DNA of 64,000 nucleotides from Kluyvera genomosp. 3 (GTDB lineage: Bacteria > Pseudomonadota > Gammaproteobacteria > Enterobacterales > Enterobacteriaceae), in the NCBI GenBank assembly GCA_002211745.1, contig CP022114.1:3008645-3072644 (forward strand), read 5' to 3'. Both the position numbers and the translations under genes were made by a program. A model generated the notes under the pieces. The model did not search any database and was not told the DNA's origin. It saw only the letters and a list, made by a program, of their open reading frames with translations. This document shows positions 28,761 through 39,856 of this stretch, piece by piece (position 1 is the stretch's first letter; each line of letters starts with the position of its first letter).

Positions 28761-28864
28761 TTAACACCCGCCGGGGAAGAACTTCCCTTCCCCGGCGGAA
28801 TAAATAATAACAAAAAGGTCGCATAACAGATCGTTTATTATCACTATTGCGCAGGGATGGCTCA

Positions 28865-29385
28865 ATGAAAATAAAACACGGACTATTACTGAGTATATTA
28901 ACCGTCTTACCGATTGCCTCCCCCTCTGCAACCGAATTTACCGTTACGGGAATGATTAATAAAACCACCTGTGCGATTAACGATGATAGTGAGGGCACCA
29001 TCGTTTTACCGGATATCCAGGTGAGACAGATGCGAACCAGCACAGGCGACATCGCCAGTCGCGAGCACATTACCGTTTCCTGCGATGACCCGGACGCCTT
29101 TGCTACCGTCGAGGGGCGTTTCACCACCAACGGCGAGGTCGATCCCGCCACCCTGGCGCTAAAAAACCTGATTACCGACGCCAGCGGCGCGAAAGACGTC
29201 GGAGTGCAAATTATCGATCCCTCCAGCAATACCGTCATCACCCCAATGCCCAAGAGGCCAGCGTGACGCTGACTATGAATCAAGGCCAGGCCACGTTCGA
29301 TTTTGGCTTTGCCTACGTCAATCTGGGCGCCGCCGGGCTGGGCGACGTCCGCGTCGAAACAACGTTTGTCGCTACCTATCAATGA
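28865..29385 (+). CDS. Fimbrial subunit 2
   Basis: Pilin-like protein of 173 residues after restoring one C near 29241. The signal peptide is followed by TEFTVTGMINKTTCAINDDS; cysteines at NKTTCAI and TVSCDDP match the pilin disulfide. The shared motif GEVDPATLALKN is present and the end (VRVETTFVATYQ) is the typical pilin terminus. The gene follows the major subunit by 104 bases; it is probably a minor shaft or adaptor subunit. The ribosome binding site CAGGGA precedes the ATG. Confidence 0.85.
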
Positions 29386-29395
29386 GGGATATCGC

Positions 29396-30013
29396 GTGAA
29401 AGTCTCAACCATGATTCCGCTGATACTCACCCTTTCCAGCCTCCCGACGTGGGGCGATACCACGTTCACGCAAAGTAACTCGCGCGACTACGTGATTACC
29501 GGCCACGTGGTGGAGGAGACCTGTACTTTATCCATTCCTGAAATGGATCGTAGTGGATCATTGTATCTTGGGACTGTTAATTTTGGAAGCGAGCGCGTAA
29601 TGAAGTCGCAGACCTCAGTCATGAACACCGTCCCCTCTATCGGCGAATCGCTGGCATCCAAAGATATGAAGCTTATCGTGCAATGTCCGGCAGCAATGGC
29701 CGACACGACGATCACGGTAAATCTCTCAACCCTAAGCGAGATTGACGCCGGAACCAAAGCAATGAAAGAAAGCGCCAATTGGCTTGGGCGTGGCCAAGGT
29801 GATTTCGGCATCAAAATCCATGATAAGGATAACAATCAGGACATTGACTTTACCACAGCTACTGCCAGCTCGCTGAAGCTGACGCTGTCAACCACCGATG
29901 CGGATAGCGCCCAGGCTGAGGTTAATTACCAGGCTATCCTGGTTCGTTACGGCGATAGAGTGACTGATGTTGAATTATCTGTGGACGTTGTTTTTAACGT
30001 CGCCTATGAATAG
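29396..30013 (+). CDS. Fimbrial subunit 3
   Basis: Pilin-like protein of 205 residues, uninterrupted. I chose the GTG at 29396 (behind GAGGGAT) because it gives a full signal sequence (VKVSTMIPLILTLSSLPTWG); the ATG at 29411 would leave it shorter. Cysteines in EETCTLSI and VQCPAAMA fit the pilin disulfide, and the end VDVVFNVAYE is pilin-like. It contains SEIDAGTKAMKESANW in the place of the GEVD motif. It follows subunit 2 by ten bases. Confidence 0.82.
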   Translation: MKVSTMIPLILTLSSLPTWGDTTFTQSNSRDYVITGHVVEETCTLSIPEMDRSGSLYLGTVNFGSERVMKSQTSVMNTVPSIGESLASKDMKLIVQCPAAMADTTITVNLSTLSEIDAGTKAMKESANWLGRGQGDFGIKIHDKDNNQDIDFTTATASSLKLTLSTTDADSAQAEVNYQAILVRYGDRVTDVELSVDVVFNVAYE

Positions 30014-30023
30014 AGGAATAACA

Positions 30024-30676
30024 ATGAGGCAGCTCGCGCTTATTTTGCTGTGGTTCTGCGCCGTTAACCAGGCGCAAGCCAAATCAGATGACTATCTGAA
30101 ACTGACGATTAATGCCCGTGTTTACGTTACCGCCTGCGCCGCCTGGGTTGAAGACGGAGCCGGCGTTATGTCCGGCAACATCACCCTGCCTCCAGTGCCG
30201 CTGAGCGAACTGCAGCATCCCAAACCGGTGCAGGAGAAACGACATTCAAGGTTAAATTTCAATGCTCCAGCACTGATCTCCACGAGATTTATGAACAAGG
30301 CAGCGATGGAACATATCGTTCTTTATCCGTTCGCTTTACGGCCAAAGGCGAAGTCGACCCAACCACCTATATTTTAAAAAACAGTCACGCGGAAAGCGCC
30401 GATGGCGCGAAAAATATTGGTTTTATCATTAAAGACCGCGGCAATAACGTCGTTCAGTTCGAAACGGCGACCGACCCCACGGCGCTTATTTCCGCCACCC
30501 AAACGGATGCGGTCTGCGAACATATCCCTTCTCAATACCAGAGCAAGTACAAAGAGACGGATGAGATATGCGATACGTATTCCTTCCCTTATACCGTGGA
30601 ATATGCCGCCTATGGCGATAACCCTGGTCCGGGTTTAGTCGATGCCGATGCCACGGTGACCGTTGACTGGCAATAA
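30024..30676 (+). CDS. Fimbrial subunit 4
   Basis: Pilin-like protein of ~217 residues after one base lost near 30240 is restored. The signal peptide MRQLALILLWFCAVNQAQA is clear. The shared motif GEVDPTTYILKN is present. There are extra cysteines (VTACAAW, FQCSSTD, DAVCEHI, DEICDTY), so two disulfides are likely, unlike the other subunits. The C-terminal strand is DADATVTVDWQ. It follows subunit 3 by ten bases. The added cysteines hint at a tip or adaptor role. Confidence 0.8.
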
Positions 30677-30728
30677 TGATTTTCTGTTTCGCAAAACCGC
30701 TTTAATTAATCAAAGAAAGGAATCATTG

Positions 30729-31439
30729 ATGAAATATTCATATTTATTTATCGCCCTGTTCGCAGCGGGAACGCTCAGTGCTCCGGCATTATCCAGCGTG
30801 GTGGTTCAGGGGACCCGAGTTATTTATCCCGAATCGGCAAAAGAAATTACCGTTAAAATGACCAACCAGGGCAAAACGCCGCTGCTGGTGCAATCCTGGC
30901 TCGATGACGGCCATGAAAACGGCGACCCGGCAAAGATGAAATTACCGTTTATCGTCACGCCGCCGGTCTCGCGCCTTGACCCGGCAAAAGGCCAGAGCGT
31001 GCGCGTGACCTGGACCGGTCAGGCCCTGCCGCAGGACCGGGAATCTATTTTCTGGTTTAACGTCCTGGAAATTCCGCCGAAAACTGCCAGCGCCGAAGGA
31101 AGCAGCAAATTAAACCTGGCGCTGCGCTCGCGCATTAAATTCTTCTACCGGCCGAAAAATCTTACCGGCAGTTTTATTGACGGGCTGAATAACGTCAGCT
31201 GGAGCATTGCCAATAACGCCATCACGCTGAAAAACACTTCGCCCTACTACTTATCCATCGTCGGCGGCAACGTCTGGGTGGGAGAGAAAAAATACACCTA
31301 CAAGGCCAAAATGCTCAGCCCGTTTTCCGAACAGAATTTTGCCGTACCGCAGCTCGCCACCGCGGCGGTCAGCAAAGTCAGCTGGACCGGTTTGAACGAC
31401 TACGGCGCCGTGACCGAGGTCGTTAAAACCAGCCACTAA
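30729..31439 (+). CDS. Periplasmic fimbrial chaperone (PapD/FimC family)
   Basis: Chaperone that completes the pilin fold by donor-strand complementation and delivers subunits to the usher. It is 236 residues long and uninterrupted. The signal peptide ends LSAPALSS. The family hallmarks are visible: VIYPESAKEITVKMTN with the binding Arg nearby, FWFNVLEIPPK (the edge strand motif) and LRSRIKFFYRPKNL with the conserved lysine/arginine region. The spacing in NVLEIPP is that of short-loop (FGS) chaperones. Confidence 0.93.
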   Translation: MKYSYLFIALFAAGTLSAPALSSVVVQGTRVIYPESAKEITVKMTNQGKTPLLVQSWLDDGHENGDPAKMKLPFIVTPPVSRLDPAKGQSVRVTWTGQALPQDRESIFWFNVLEIPPKTASAEGSSKLNLALRSRIKFFYRPKNLTGSFIDGLNNVSWSIANNAITLKNTSPYYLSIVGGNVWVGEKKYTYKAKMLSPFSEQNFAVPQLATAAVSKVSWTGLNDYGAVTEVVKTSH

Positions 31440-31457
31440 TCTTTGGGAAAGGGATTT

Positions 31458-34096
31458 ATGCGCTATTTACCAGGACATATTTGTTTGCCGCCTTTATTGG
31501 TCGGTCTTTTTTGGCTGTCCGACGCCGTTGCCGACGAACCGGTGGCGGTCGCCGATGCCGCCACGCCCGCGCCGGAAGCCAGCGCAGCCCCGAAGCCGTT
31601 GAGTTCAGCAGCGCCTTTTTGATGGGCGACGCTGGTAGCCAGCTCGACCTGAAGCGCTTTTCACGCGGCAACCCGGTGCTCCCAGGGCGCTACAATGTCA
31701 GTCTGTGGCTGAACGGCAAACAAAAGCTCAAAACGGCGTTCACCTTTAACGAGAATGGCACAGACTACGCCACCCCTGCTTCACCCGTAGCCTGCTGGAG
31801 CAGATGGACGTCAACCTCAATTCGTTTAACAACGCCGATGATGAAGAGACCTGCTACGATCTATCGCAGGTGCTGGATCACACCGACGTCCGCTACGACC
31901 CGTTGACCCAACAGCTGGACGTGACCATCCCGCAAATTTATCTTATCAGCCGCCCGCCGGGCTATGTCTCGCCGTCGCGCTGGGATGAAGGCGTCCCAAT
32001 GGCGATGCTCTCCTATAGCAGCAACGCCTGGCATGCGGAGAATGACGGCAGTACCCAGGACACCTTCTACACCGGCCTGCTGTTCGGCATCAATATGGGC
32101 GCGTGGCGTCTGCGTTCCAACGGCGCCTATAACTGGGACAACGACAACGGCGGCGAATACAGCAGCTACGATCTGTTCATCGAGCGCGATATCGCGGCCC
32201 TGCAGGGCAAGCTGGAAATGGGCGACGTCAGAACCACCTCCGACGTGATGGATTCGGTGTCGTTAGACGGCATCCATCTGTACCACGATAACCAGATGAA
32301 CCCGGCCTCCAACAACTACGTGCCGGTCATTCGCGGCGTCGCCAGCAGCAATGCCAAAATTACCGTCCGTCAGCAGGATCGTATCGTCACCCAGGTTACC
32401 GTCCCGCCTGGCCCTTACGCCATAAGCGATTACTACGCCGCGCAGAACGGCAGCGATCTTGACGTTACCGTCGAAGAGTCAGACGGCAGCGTCCACACCT
32501 TCTCCGTTCCCTTTGCCTCCGTCGCCCACCTGCTGAGCCCCGGCGAAGTTGACTGGGATTTCGGCGCTGGTACCGTCGATAAAGACCTGGTCGATAAAAC
32601 CATCCAGGTGGCGACGCTCACCGGTTCCTTCGGTGTGAATAACTTTTTCACCCTCTACGGCGGCGCGCAGTGGGCGGAAAGCCTGTATGCCGCAGGCCAG
32701 GCGGGAATCGCCATGAACACGCCGGTGGGTGCGTTCGCTATTGACGTCACCCACTCCTCCACCGACGTCGAAGATGAAGGCACGCTCACCGGGCAGAGCT
32801 ACAGCATCAACTACAGCAAAAGTTTTGACGCCACCGACACCACCTTTAGCGTTACCGGCTACCGCTTTTCGTCGGAAAACTACCTGTCGATGAACGATGC
32901 GCTGTCGTTGGAAAACTCGCTCAACGATTACGCCGACGAGCACAATACCGACCGAAAAAGCGCGATGCACGCCTACTCGCGCACCCGTAACGAAGTGCAG
33001 GCCAATATCTATCAGGACATCACCATCGGCGAGAAAAGCTACGGTTCGTTCTATCTGAACGGCACCTGGCGCAACTACTGGGGAGACACAGGCAACACCT
33101 CGGAATACTCACTGGGCTACAACAGCAGCATTGGCCGGGTGAGCTATAACATCTCCGTCCAGCGCAGCTATGACGGCTACGGTGAAAAGGATGACACCAT
33201 CAACCTCGGTTTCTCCATCCCGTTAGGCAGCAGCTCCAGCGTGGATAGCCGACCGTTCAGCAGCCTGAGTATGAACGCCACCAGCGATATGAAAGGCAAC
33301 GACGGCCTCAACACCACCGTTACCGGCAACTCCAGCGATAGCCGCTACAACTACAGCCTGAACGCCAGCAGCAACCGCAACAAGGACAGCGAGGATCTCA
33401 CCACCCTGGGCAGTTGGCTGACCTACAACGGCGACCGCACCACCGGCTCGCTGTCGGTCACCGAGGGCTTAAACGGCGACGAGCAGTATTCGCTCAGCGC
33501 CTCCGGCGGCGTGCTGCTGCACGGCGGTGGCCTGACGCTGGCCTCGGGCTACATGACCACCGACACCACCATGGCGCTGGTGCATGCCGCAGGGGCGAAA
33601 GGCGCCTCCGCCACCTCCGGCAACGGTGCGGTTGACCGCTTCGGCAACCTGGTGGTAACCGGCCTGACCCATACCGTGAAAATACCGTCGGGCTGGATAT
33701 CTCCACCATGGACAATGACGTCGAGATCGACAACACCACCGCCGTGGTGGTGCCACCAGCGGCGCGCTGGTACGAGTGGATATTGCAACCGATGCCCGTA
33801 AAGCCCTCATGATTGAGCTGGTGCGCGACGACGGCGGCTTTATTCCGCTGGCCGCCGACGTGAAGGACGACAAAGGTACCTCCGTCGGCACCGTCGGCCA
33901 GGCGGGCATCGCGTTTGTCCGCGGCGTCGACGACAGCGGCACCCTCTCCGTCGTCTGGGGTGCCAGCAGCGACGAGCGCTGCCGCGTCACCTATCGGCTC
34001 AGCGCCGATACCGCCGTGGTGGGTAAATCACCGTTCATAGCGGGCCAGCGCTGCCAGATGTCCGCCAGTAAACCAGGAGTGAATTATGCGAAATAA
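31458..34096 (+). CDS. Outer-membrane fimbrial usher (FimD/PapC family)
   Basis: Outer-membrane beta-barrel usher that assembles and exports the fimbria, ~880 residues after repair. The signal peptide starts MRYLPGHICLPPLLVGLFWL. The N-terminal domain (FLMGDAGSQLDLKRFSRGNP, VLPGRYNVSLWLNG), the barrel with plug (PVIRGVASSNAKITVRQ, VTVPPGPYAISDYY) and the two C-terminal domains are all visible. Four one-base losses break the frame, near 31590, 31772, 33681 and 33752. The stop at 34096 overlaps the start of the next subunit by 11 bases. Confidence 0.92.
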
Positions 34097-34732
34097 GCCG
34101 TTTCCGTATCGGCTATCAGGATGGCTGCTGCTGACAGGGCTAGCCGTGGCGTTGCCCTCCGGCGCAGCGGATATCCAGGGCGAGTGCTTTAGTAGCGATT
34201 TTAGTCAGTGCGTCGCCAGCAGCAAGTCAGTGGACGTTACCTTTAAAGCGTCCTTTATTACGCCTTCCTGCAATGTGGATGTTATGCCGGAAGTCACCCT
34301 ACCAGATGCCGTCATTGCTGATTTTGCGGGTAAAGGTCGCTTTGCAGAGATGACGCCTGACGATCTGGAGGCAGGCGAGGATCTCGCAACAAGTTTTGAC
34401 ATCACGCTCTCGCAGTGCGATGCGGGCTCCGAAGATGCATATCGCTTTAAAACACTGCGTCTGACATTTACCGATCTCAACACGACCAGTAGCGAAGCAG
34501 GAATATTTGCGGCAGATTTTCCGCCTCGTGACGATGTGGGTTTTGTTATCTTTGGGGCAACCAATATAATTCGAACGTATTGACCAAAGATATTACCTAT
34601 CGGAACACCGGAAGTGATACCGATCAAATCTATCATTTTGCAGCACGGATGCAGAAATATTCCAACTATAGCGGGGCCGTTAAGCCGGGAGCGGTTGTCG
34701 GTAGTGTCAGCGTTACGGCTAACTATGAATAA
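34086..34732 (+). CDS. Fimbrial subunit 5
   Basis: Pilin-like protein of ~215 residues after one base lost near 34558 is restored. A signal peptide (LLLTGLAVALPSGAAD) is followed by IQGECFSSDFSQCVASSKS, then the pilin domain starting FKASFITPSCNVDVMPEVTL, with the second cysteine in LSQCDAGSE. It ends GSVSVTANYE, a pilin-type terminal strand. The two cysteines before the pilin start are unusual. It follows the usher with overlap. Its place before the adhesin suggests a tip adaptor. Confidence 0.8.
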
Positions 34733-34743
34733 AAGGATATACA

Positions 34744-35796
34744 ATGAATAAATATATTTTCCTGCTATTGAATCTGCTTATTTTATTGATTACCAAGTCC
34801 GCTCAGGCAGGATGTTATTTCGACACCAAAGGAAAGACGACAGTAACAGCGACAGTCGATTCTCAGAAGCCTTTTGAAGTGTTGAATAATACAGAACAAT
34901 CACTAATTCGTTCTATGATGGCCAGTATGAGCGGAAATATTTACTCTCGATGCGATGATGATTCATCCCATACGGGGACAACGCAAATAATCATCGGTGG
35001 CATAGGGCCTTATTATCAAGAGGAAGATCCAGAAGGCGGAACCCTTTTTGCTGCCACGAATGATAAAAATTCCGGACTAGCCTATTCACTTAAGATTATT
35101 GGACAAAATTCAGGATTAGGTGGGCCTGTTAAAAATAGCGGTACAATTTTTTCCGGTTCAAAGGAGCAACTCGATGGTGAAATATGGAATGTCTACATCA
35201 GATTATGGCATCTTGGGGTTATTATTATAATCAACACAAAATAACGCAGACCATTAATCAAACCAGTATTGGTGCGTTGATGGCCTTTAAAGGGGCAACG
35301 AGCAATGACGATGGAGTAATAATCAACGTTGTAATTCCCCTGTTAATATGCAAACAGCCACCTGCAACTTGTCGGTTAGCAACAATGTGGTTGACTTTGG
35401 CAAGCTAAGTATTAACCGGCCAGACACATGGCCGAGACAAAAATTGACCTTAACCAGCGATAGCTGTAGTCAGATCGGCATGGCGGAAATGCGCGTGCTC
35501 TCCAACGGCAGTCCCAAAAGCAGTGACAATACCTTGCTCCTCAATAAATTAACCGGTGATAGCGCCGCACGGGTGTCGGCCTGGCTTTTTATCGCGCAGA
35601 TGATCTCAACAATCAGTATAAGATTGATGCCGATCTTGCTGACGTCAGCAATTGCGACAGTTCTGCAAATCATCGTGCTGGTTTTTTCATGAGCTGCGTC
35701 CATTATGTGTCAGCTCAACTACAGAAGATAGATTCCGAAGCGTTGAAAAATGGCGATTTTGAAACCACCGCCACCTTTAGCGTCAGCTACTACTAA
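34744..35796 (+). CDS. Probable tip adhesin of the fimbrial operon
   Basis: The last and longest subunit gene, ~351 residues after restoring losses near 35214, 35320 and 35575. The signal peptide is MNKYIFLLLNLLILLITKSA. The N-terminal ~200 residues (GCYFDTKGKTTVTATV onward) do not resemble pilins and would be the binding domain. The C-terminal part starts with TATCNLSVSNNVVDFGKLS, the pilin-domain entry, has its second cysteine in LTSDSCSQIGMA and ends ETTATFSVSYY. This two-domain plan is that of FimH-type adhesins. The receptor cannot be told. AT content is higher than in the rest of the operon. Confidence 0.75.
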
Positions 35797-35872
35797 CCCC
35801 ACCAAACTAACAAAGCCGAATAAAGGCTTTGTTGGTATCTTGCGCATGCGGTGTCATAAGCCTCAGAAAAGG

Positions 35873-36872
35873 CTATCCCACCGCCACGCTATCCGCGACC
35901 TGTGCCGCCAGGCGCAGCGACTCCGCCGTAAGCGGAGTATCAACGCGGATACGCAGCTGCCCGACGATCCGTCCCTGTATCGCTTCACAACTGCTGTACA
36001 CCAGCTGTGAACGACCGCCCAATACGCTCGCAATTTGCTGTAAATCCGGCTCCCGCCCATTCACGCCGTTAAAATGCAGCGTCACCAGCTGCTGCCCGTG
36101 GTTAATAATTCGCGATTCTCCTCCCGTCCATGATGCAACGTTTGCAGCATCCCACGGGTCACCTCGTGCTGCGGGTCGCCAAAGACGCGCCATACCTCGC
36201 CTTGTTCGATTACACGCCCCTTTTCCAGCACCGCGACGCAATCGCAGAGCGTGCGAATCACATCCATTTCATGGGTGATGAGGATAATGGTCAACCCCAG
36301 CCGCTGGTTAATCTCTTTGAGTAAACTCAGCACCGCCAGCGTGTTCTCCGGGTCAAGCGCTGAAGTCGCCTCGTCACACAGCAGGATCTCCGGCTGAGTA
36401 ACCAGCGCGCGGGCTATACCGGTGCGCTGCTTTTGCCCGCCCGACAACCGCGCGGGCCAGCTGTCACGCAGGGCCTCCAGCCCGACCAGGCGCAACATAT
36501 CGTCCACCCTGCGGCGACGCTCGGCGGCAGGAACCCGGCCATTCTCAGCGGCAGCTCGACGTTCTCCGCCACCGTCTTCGTCGACATCAGATTGAAATGC
36601 TGAAAGATCATCGCCACGCGACGACGCAGATCCCGCAGTTGTCCCCGCCCACCGCCGCTCATCGGCACCCCATGAATGGCAATCTCGCCGCAATCGGCGG
36701 TTTCCAGACGGTTAAACAAGCGCAACAGCGTCGATTTCCCCGCGCCGCTGCGTCCGATAATGCCGAACACCTCTCCGGCATGGATATCCAGATGAATATC
36801 GTCCAGTGCCTGCACGCCGTTGGCGTAGGCTTTACTGATGCCCTGCAGGCGAATATGCGGATGTTGCGTCAT
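35873..36872 (-). CDS. MetN-like ABC transporter ATPase with NIL domain
   Basis: ATPase of a methionine-type (MetNIQ) importer, ~333 residues after repair. Walker A is GRSGAGKST, the signature [15 protein letters not shown], Walker [13 protein letters not shown] and the H-loop ITHEMDVI. The C-terminal ~80 residues (from about [14 protein letters not shown]) form the NIL substrate-sensing domain of MetN. The frame breaks near 36130 and near 36530. It is the last gene of sfnB-metI-metQ-metN on this strand. The E. coli metNIQ operon is elsewhere, so this is a second, specialised system. Confidence 0.88.
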
Positions 36873-36882
36873 AGCCACTCTC

Positions 36883-37655
36883 CTAAAAACCGGGGGCAAT
36901 TTTTCCCTGATACTTCGTCAGAATGAACTGGCGAACCGCATCGGAGTTCAGCGCTTTGGCCAGTTTCTGAATACCGGGATCGTTAATGTTATCCGGGCGC
37001 GCGACGAGGTATTCGATATACAGGTTTTTGCCTTTCTCGACGATCAGCGCTTTATCGGTATCAATACCGGCTTCCAGCGCGTAATTGGCGAAAATAAACG
37101 CCAGATCCACCTGACTCACCGCCCGGGCCAGCATGGCGCCTTCCAGCGGGCGAATCTTGAAGTGGTGCGGGTTGGCGGTGATATCCTTCTGGGTCGATTG
37201 CGGATCCTCCGGATGCTTTAAGGTGATCAGCCCCGCCTCGCTCAGCAGCACCAGCGCTCGCCCGGTATTGACCGGGTCATTAGGGATGGCGATCGTCGCC
37301 CCTCCGGCAGTTCACTCAGGCTTTTGTATTTGGTGGAATAAGCGCCAAACGGCTCGATATGCACGCCGACCACCGGGACCAGATTGGTGTGGCGGTTCTT
37401 GTTGTAATCATCAAGGAACGGGCGGTACTGGTAGTAGTTGGCATCCAGATTTTTTTCCGCCAGCTGCTGATTCAGCTGGATAAAGTCATTAAAGACTTTC
37501 ACCTGCAAATCAACGCCCTCTTTTGCCAGTGTCGGCTTCACAAACTCCAGAATTTCGGCGTGCGGCACCGGCGTCGCGCCGACCACCAACGTTTCATTTG
37601 CGGCGGCAGAAAAGGAAAACAGCGCCAGCAGACCGGCAATCACAGTTTTTTTCAT
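36883..37655 (-). CDS. MetQ-like periplasmic substrate-binding protein
   Basis: NlpA/MetQ-family binding protein of ~257 residues, after one base lost near 37303 is restored. The signal peptide MKKTVIAGLLALFSFSAAAN has no lipobox cysteine, so unlike E. coli MetQ it should be soluble in the periplasm. Family segments: VGATPVPHAEILEFVKPTLA, DANYYQYRPFLDDYNK and AIPNDPVNTGRALVLL. It is placed between the permease and ATPase genes. Substrate likely an organosulfur compound or methionine; not determinable here. Confidence 0.88.
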
Positions 37656-37676
37656 CGTTTCACCCTGTCGATATCG

Positions 37677-38341
37677 TTATTTTCGGCTCATGCGGCGCAC
37701 CAGACGGTCGCCGCTCATTTGTAATATCTGCACCAGCGCAATCAGCAGCACGACCGTGACCGCCATGACATCTGTCTGAAAACGCTGATAGCCAAAGCGA
37801 ATGGCGAGATCACCCAGCCCGCCGCCGCCAATCACCCCGCCATGGAGGTGTAATCCACCAGCACAATCGCCGTGACGGTTACTGCGGCAATCAAACCCGA
37901 GCGTGACTCCGGCAACAGCGTGTGCCAAATGAGCTGCCAGGTATTGCCACCCATCGCCCAGTTGGCTTCCACCAGCCCGTGATCGACCTCGCGTAGCGAG
38001 GTCTCAACCAGCCGCGCAAAGAACGGTGCGCAGCCCGCCACCAGCGGCGGTATCGTGCCCTGAACGCCCAGCGACGTGCCGGTAATCAGCGTGGTGAACG
38101 GGATCATCACAATCAGCAAAATAATGAACGGCAGAGAACGCATCACGTTCACCAGCAACGACAGCACGCGGTGCAGCAAGGGCGCATACAGCAGGCGCGG
38201 CTGTCCGGTCAGATACAGCAGGATGCCTAACGGCAAACCTATCAGAATCGTGAAGCCGAGCGCCCAGCCCAGCATGGTTAACGTATCGATTCCGGCTTCG
38301 GCCACATCCCGCCAGTCAATCTCAGCAAGAAAAGCGAGCAT
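37677..38341 (-). CDS. MetI-like ABC transporter permease
   Basis: Inner-membrane permease of the methionine-type importer, ~221 residues with five or six helices. The permease loop that meets the ATPase is seen in EANWAMGGNTWQLIWHTLLP (EAA motif) and the end GGGGLGDLAIRFGYQRFQTD is close to MetI. One base is lost near 37843. It starts nine bases after the sfnB stop, so the four genes form one operon. Confidence 0.9.
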
Positions 38342-38349
38342 GCTCTCTC

Positions 38350-39572
38350 CTAGTTCCAGTCGTGACGCGCCGGAGCCTTGCCGTTGAGCACCCAGTTGCC
38401 AAGCAGGTGGTATTTCCAGCGCACCGGGTCGTGCAGCGTATGTACGCGACCATTACGCCAGTGGCGGTCGAAGTTGTAGCGGGGATGGGTTGAGCGCGTT
38501 CCCCCTAGCTCAAACAGCCTTGAGGCGGCCTCCAGCGCGGCTTCGGTGGTAAAGATTTTGGCGCGCGCCACGGCGAGCGAAGCCAGCGCCACCGTCTCTT
38601 CGCTCAAATGATGCTTATAACGGTCCAGTACCTTCCCGGCCTGCTCCAGCAGCGCTTCCGCAGCGGCAATGCGGCTGTCGAGCACGCCAATCTGGTAAAT
38701 GGTCAACGGATCGTCGCCCGCGCGTTCCACGCCAGCATCAATCCACGGACGAGCAAATTGATTCACAAAACTGACGGTGTCGTTCAGCGCCGCACGGGCA
38801 ATTCCGGCGTCAATCGCCGCCGTCGTCAGCTGCGCAAACGGCCCGGCCAGGGTTGGCGTGTCGTACGACTTCCAGCTCGCAATCAGATTGAACGGCTCAA
38901 CCGGCAGATTGTCGACCAGCACCGTGCCGCTCGAGGTTGTGCGTTGCCCCAGACATGCCCAGTCGTTAACCACCGTCAGCCCCGGCGTGCGGCGCGGCAC
39001 AAACGCCAGCTGCGCTCGCCCCTCTTCGTCCAGCGCCAGCACGCCCAGCCAGTGCGCATACAGAGAACCGGTGCAATAACCTTTACGTCCGTTGATACGC
39101 AGCCCATCTGCCGTGCGGGTCAACCGGGTCTGAATGTCCTGCACCGTCTTGCCGCCGGTTTCCGACAGCGCGTTGGCAAAGCGGTGGCCGCTGAGCGCCA
39201 GTTCAAAGAAAAAGCGTCGCTGTTCGTCGCTGCCCTGTAGCCGAATATCTTCCAGCAGGCAGTAATGGTTTTGCGGGATTTGCCCCAGCGCCGGATCCGC
39301 CGCGGAGATAATAGCGATGACCGTCGCCAGCGTGGCCGCCGACACCTCCGCACCGCCATATTCACGCGGTATGGTGATGCCCACAGCCCACTGTTGGAAA
39401 AAGTGTTTACCACCTCTGGCGGCACGACGCCGCTGAGATCGCGATCTGCGGCACCAGGCTGCAAATACGCGGCAATTTCATGGGCAATACTGATGGCTTC
39501 CTCATCGCTGGTAATGCGATAAGCATGAGGAGGGAGTTGAATATAGTCTGGGGTATCCTGGGTTACTGGCAT
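38350..39572 (-). CDS. SfnB-family sulfur acquisition oxidoreductase
   Basis: Acyl-CoA-dehydrogenase-fold flavin monooxygenase related to SfnB/DszC, ~407 residues after restoring one base near 39381. Relatives take part in using sulfones and other organic sulfur when sulfate is scarce, usually with an FMNH2 supply enzyme. Segments: PREYGGAEVSAATLATVIAI, SLYAHWLGVLALDEEGRAQL, and at the end FELGGTRSTHPRYNFDRHWR followed by RVHTLHDPVRWK, the C-terminal signature of this group. First gene of an operon with a MetNIQ-like importer, pointing to uptake and desulfurisation of one substrate. E. coli K-12 has no counterpart at this locus. Confidence 0.85.
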
Positions 39573-39818
39573 AGCATCTTCTCTTCGATATTATCTGCGC
39601 GTGCCAACACAATTATCCGCTTGTTATTTGTACATATCACTTTATGGAATGAATTATTGTGTCTTTACGCTGTTAAGTTATATCTGTTGATAGCAAGCTT
39701 TGTGCCAGCCACGATGGTCATATATTTCAATGAATTAAAGAGTATGGGGTGCAATGCGCGGTGTGAAATGCAACTGGCTGGCGCCACGGCTGTCGCATTT
39801 GCAACAGCCACAAACAAC
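39573..39818. other. Intergenic region upstream of sfnB
   Basis: Should hold the promoter of the sulfur operon. AT-rich, no supported gene. I cannot name an operator with confidence. Confidence 0.4.
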
Positions 39819-39840
39819 AAAGCCCGGTTTCCCGGGCTTT
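39819..39840. terminator. Terminator of phoH
   Basis: AAAGCCCGG and CCGGGCTTT pair across TTTC-type loop bases; lies 16 bases beyond the phoH stop. Symmetric, so it could also act on transcripts from the left. Confidence 0.85.
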
Positions 39841-39856
39841 GCAGACGTGACAACGG

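Noticed and set aside
28185-36000. Fimbrial operon as CS1/CFA (alternative chaperone-usher) type
   Set aside because: The chaperone carries classic short-loop NVLEIPP edge-strand sequence and the subunits have the type 1 pilin cysteine pattern.
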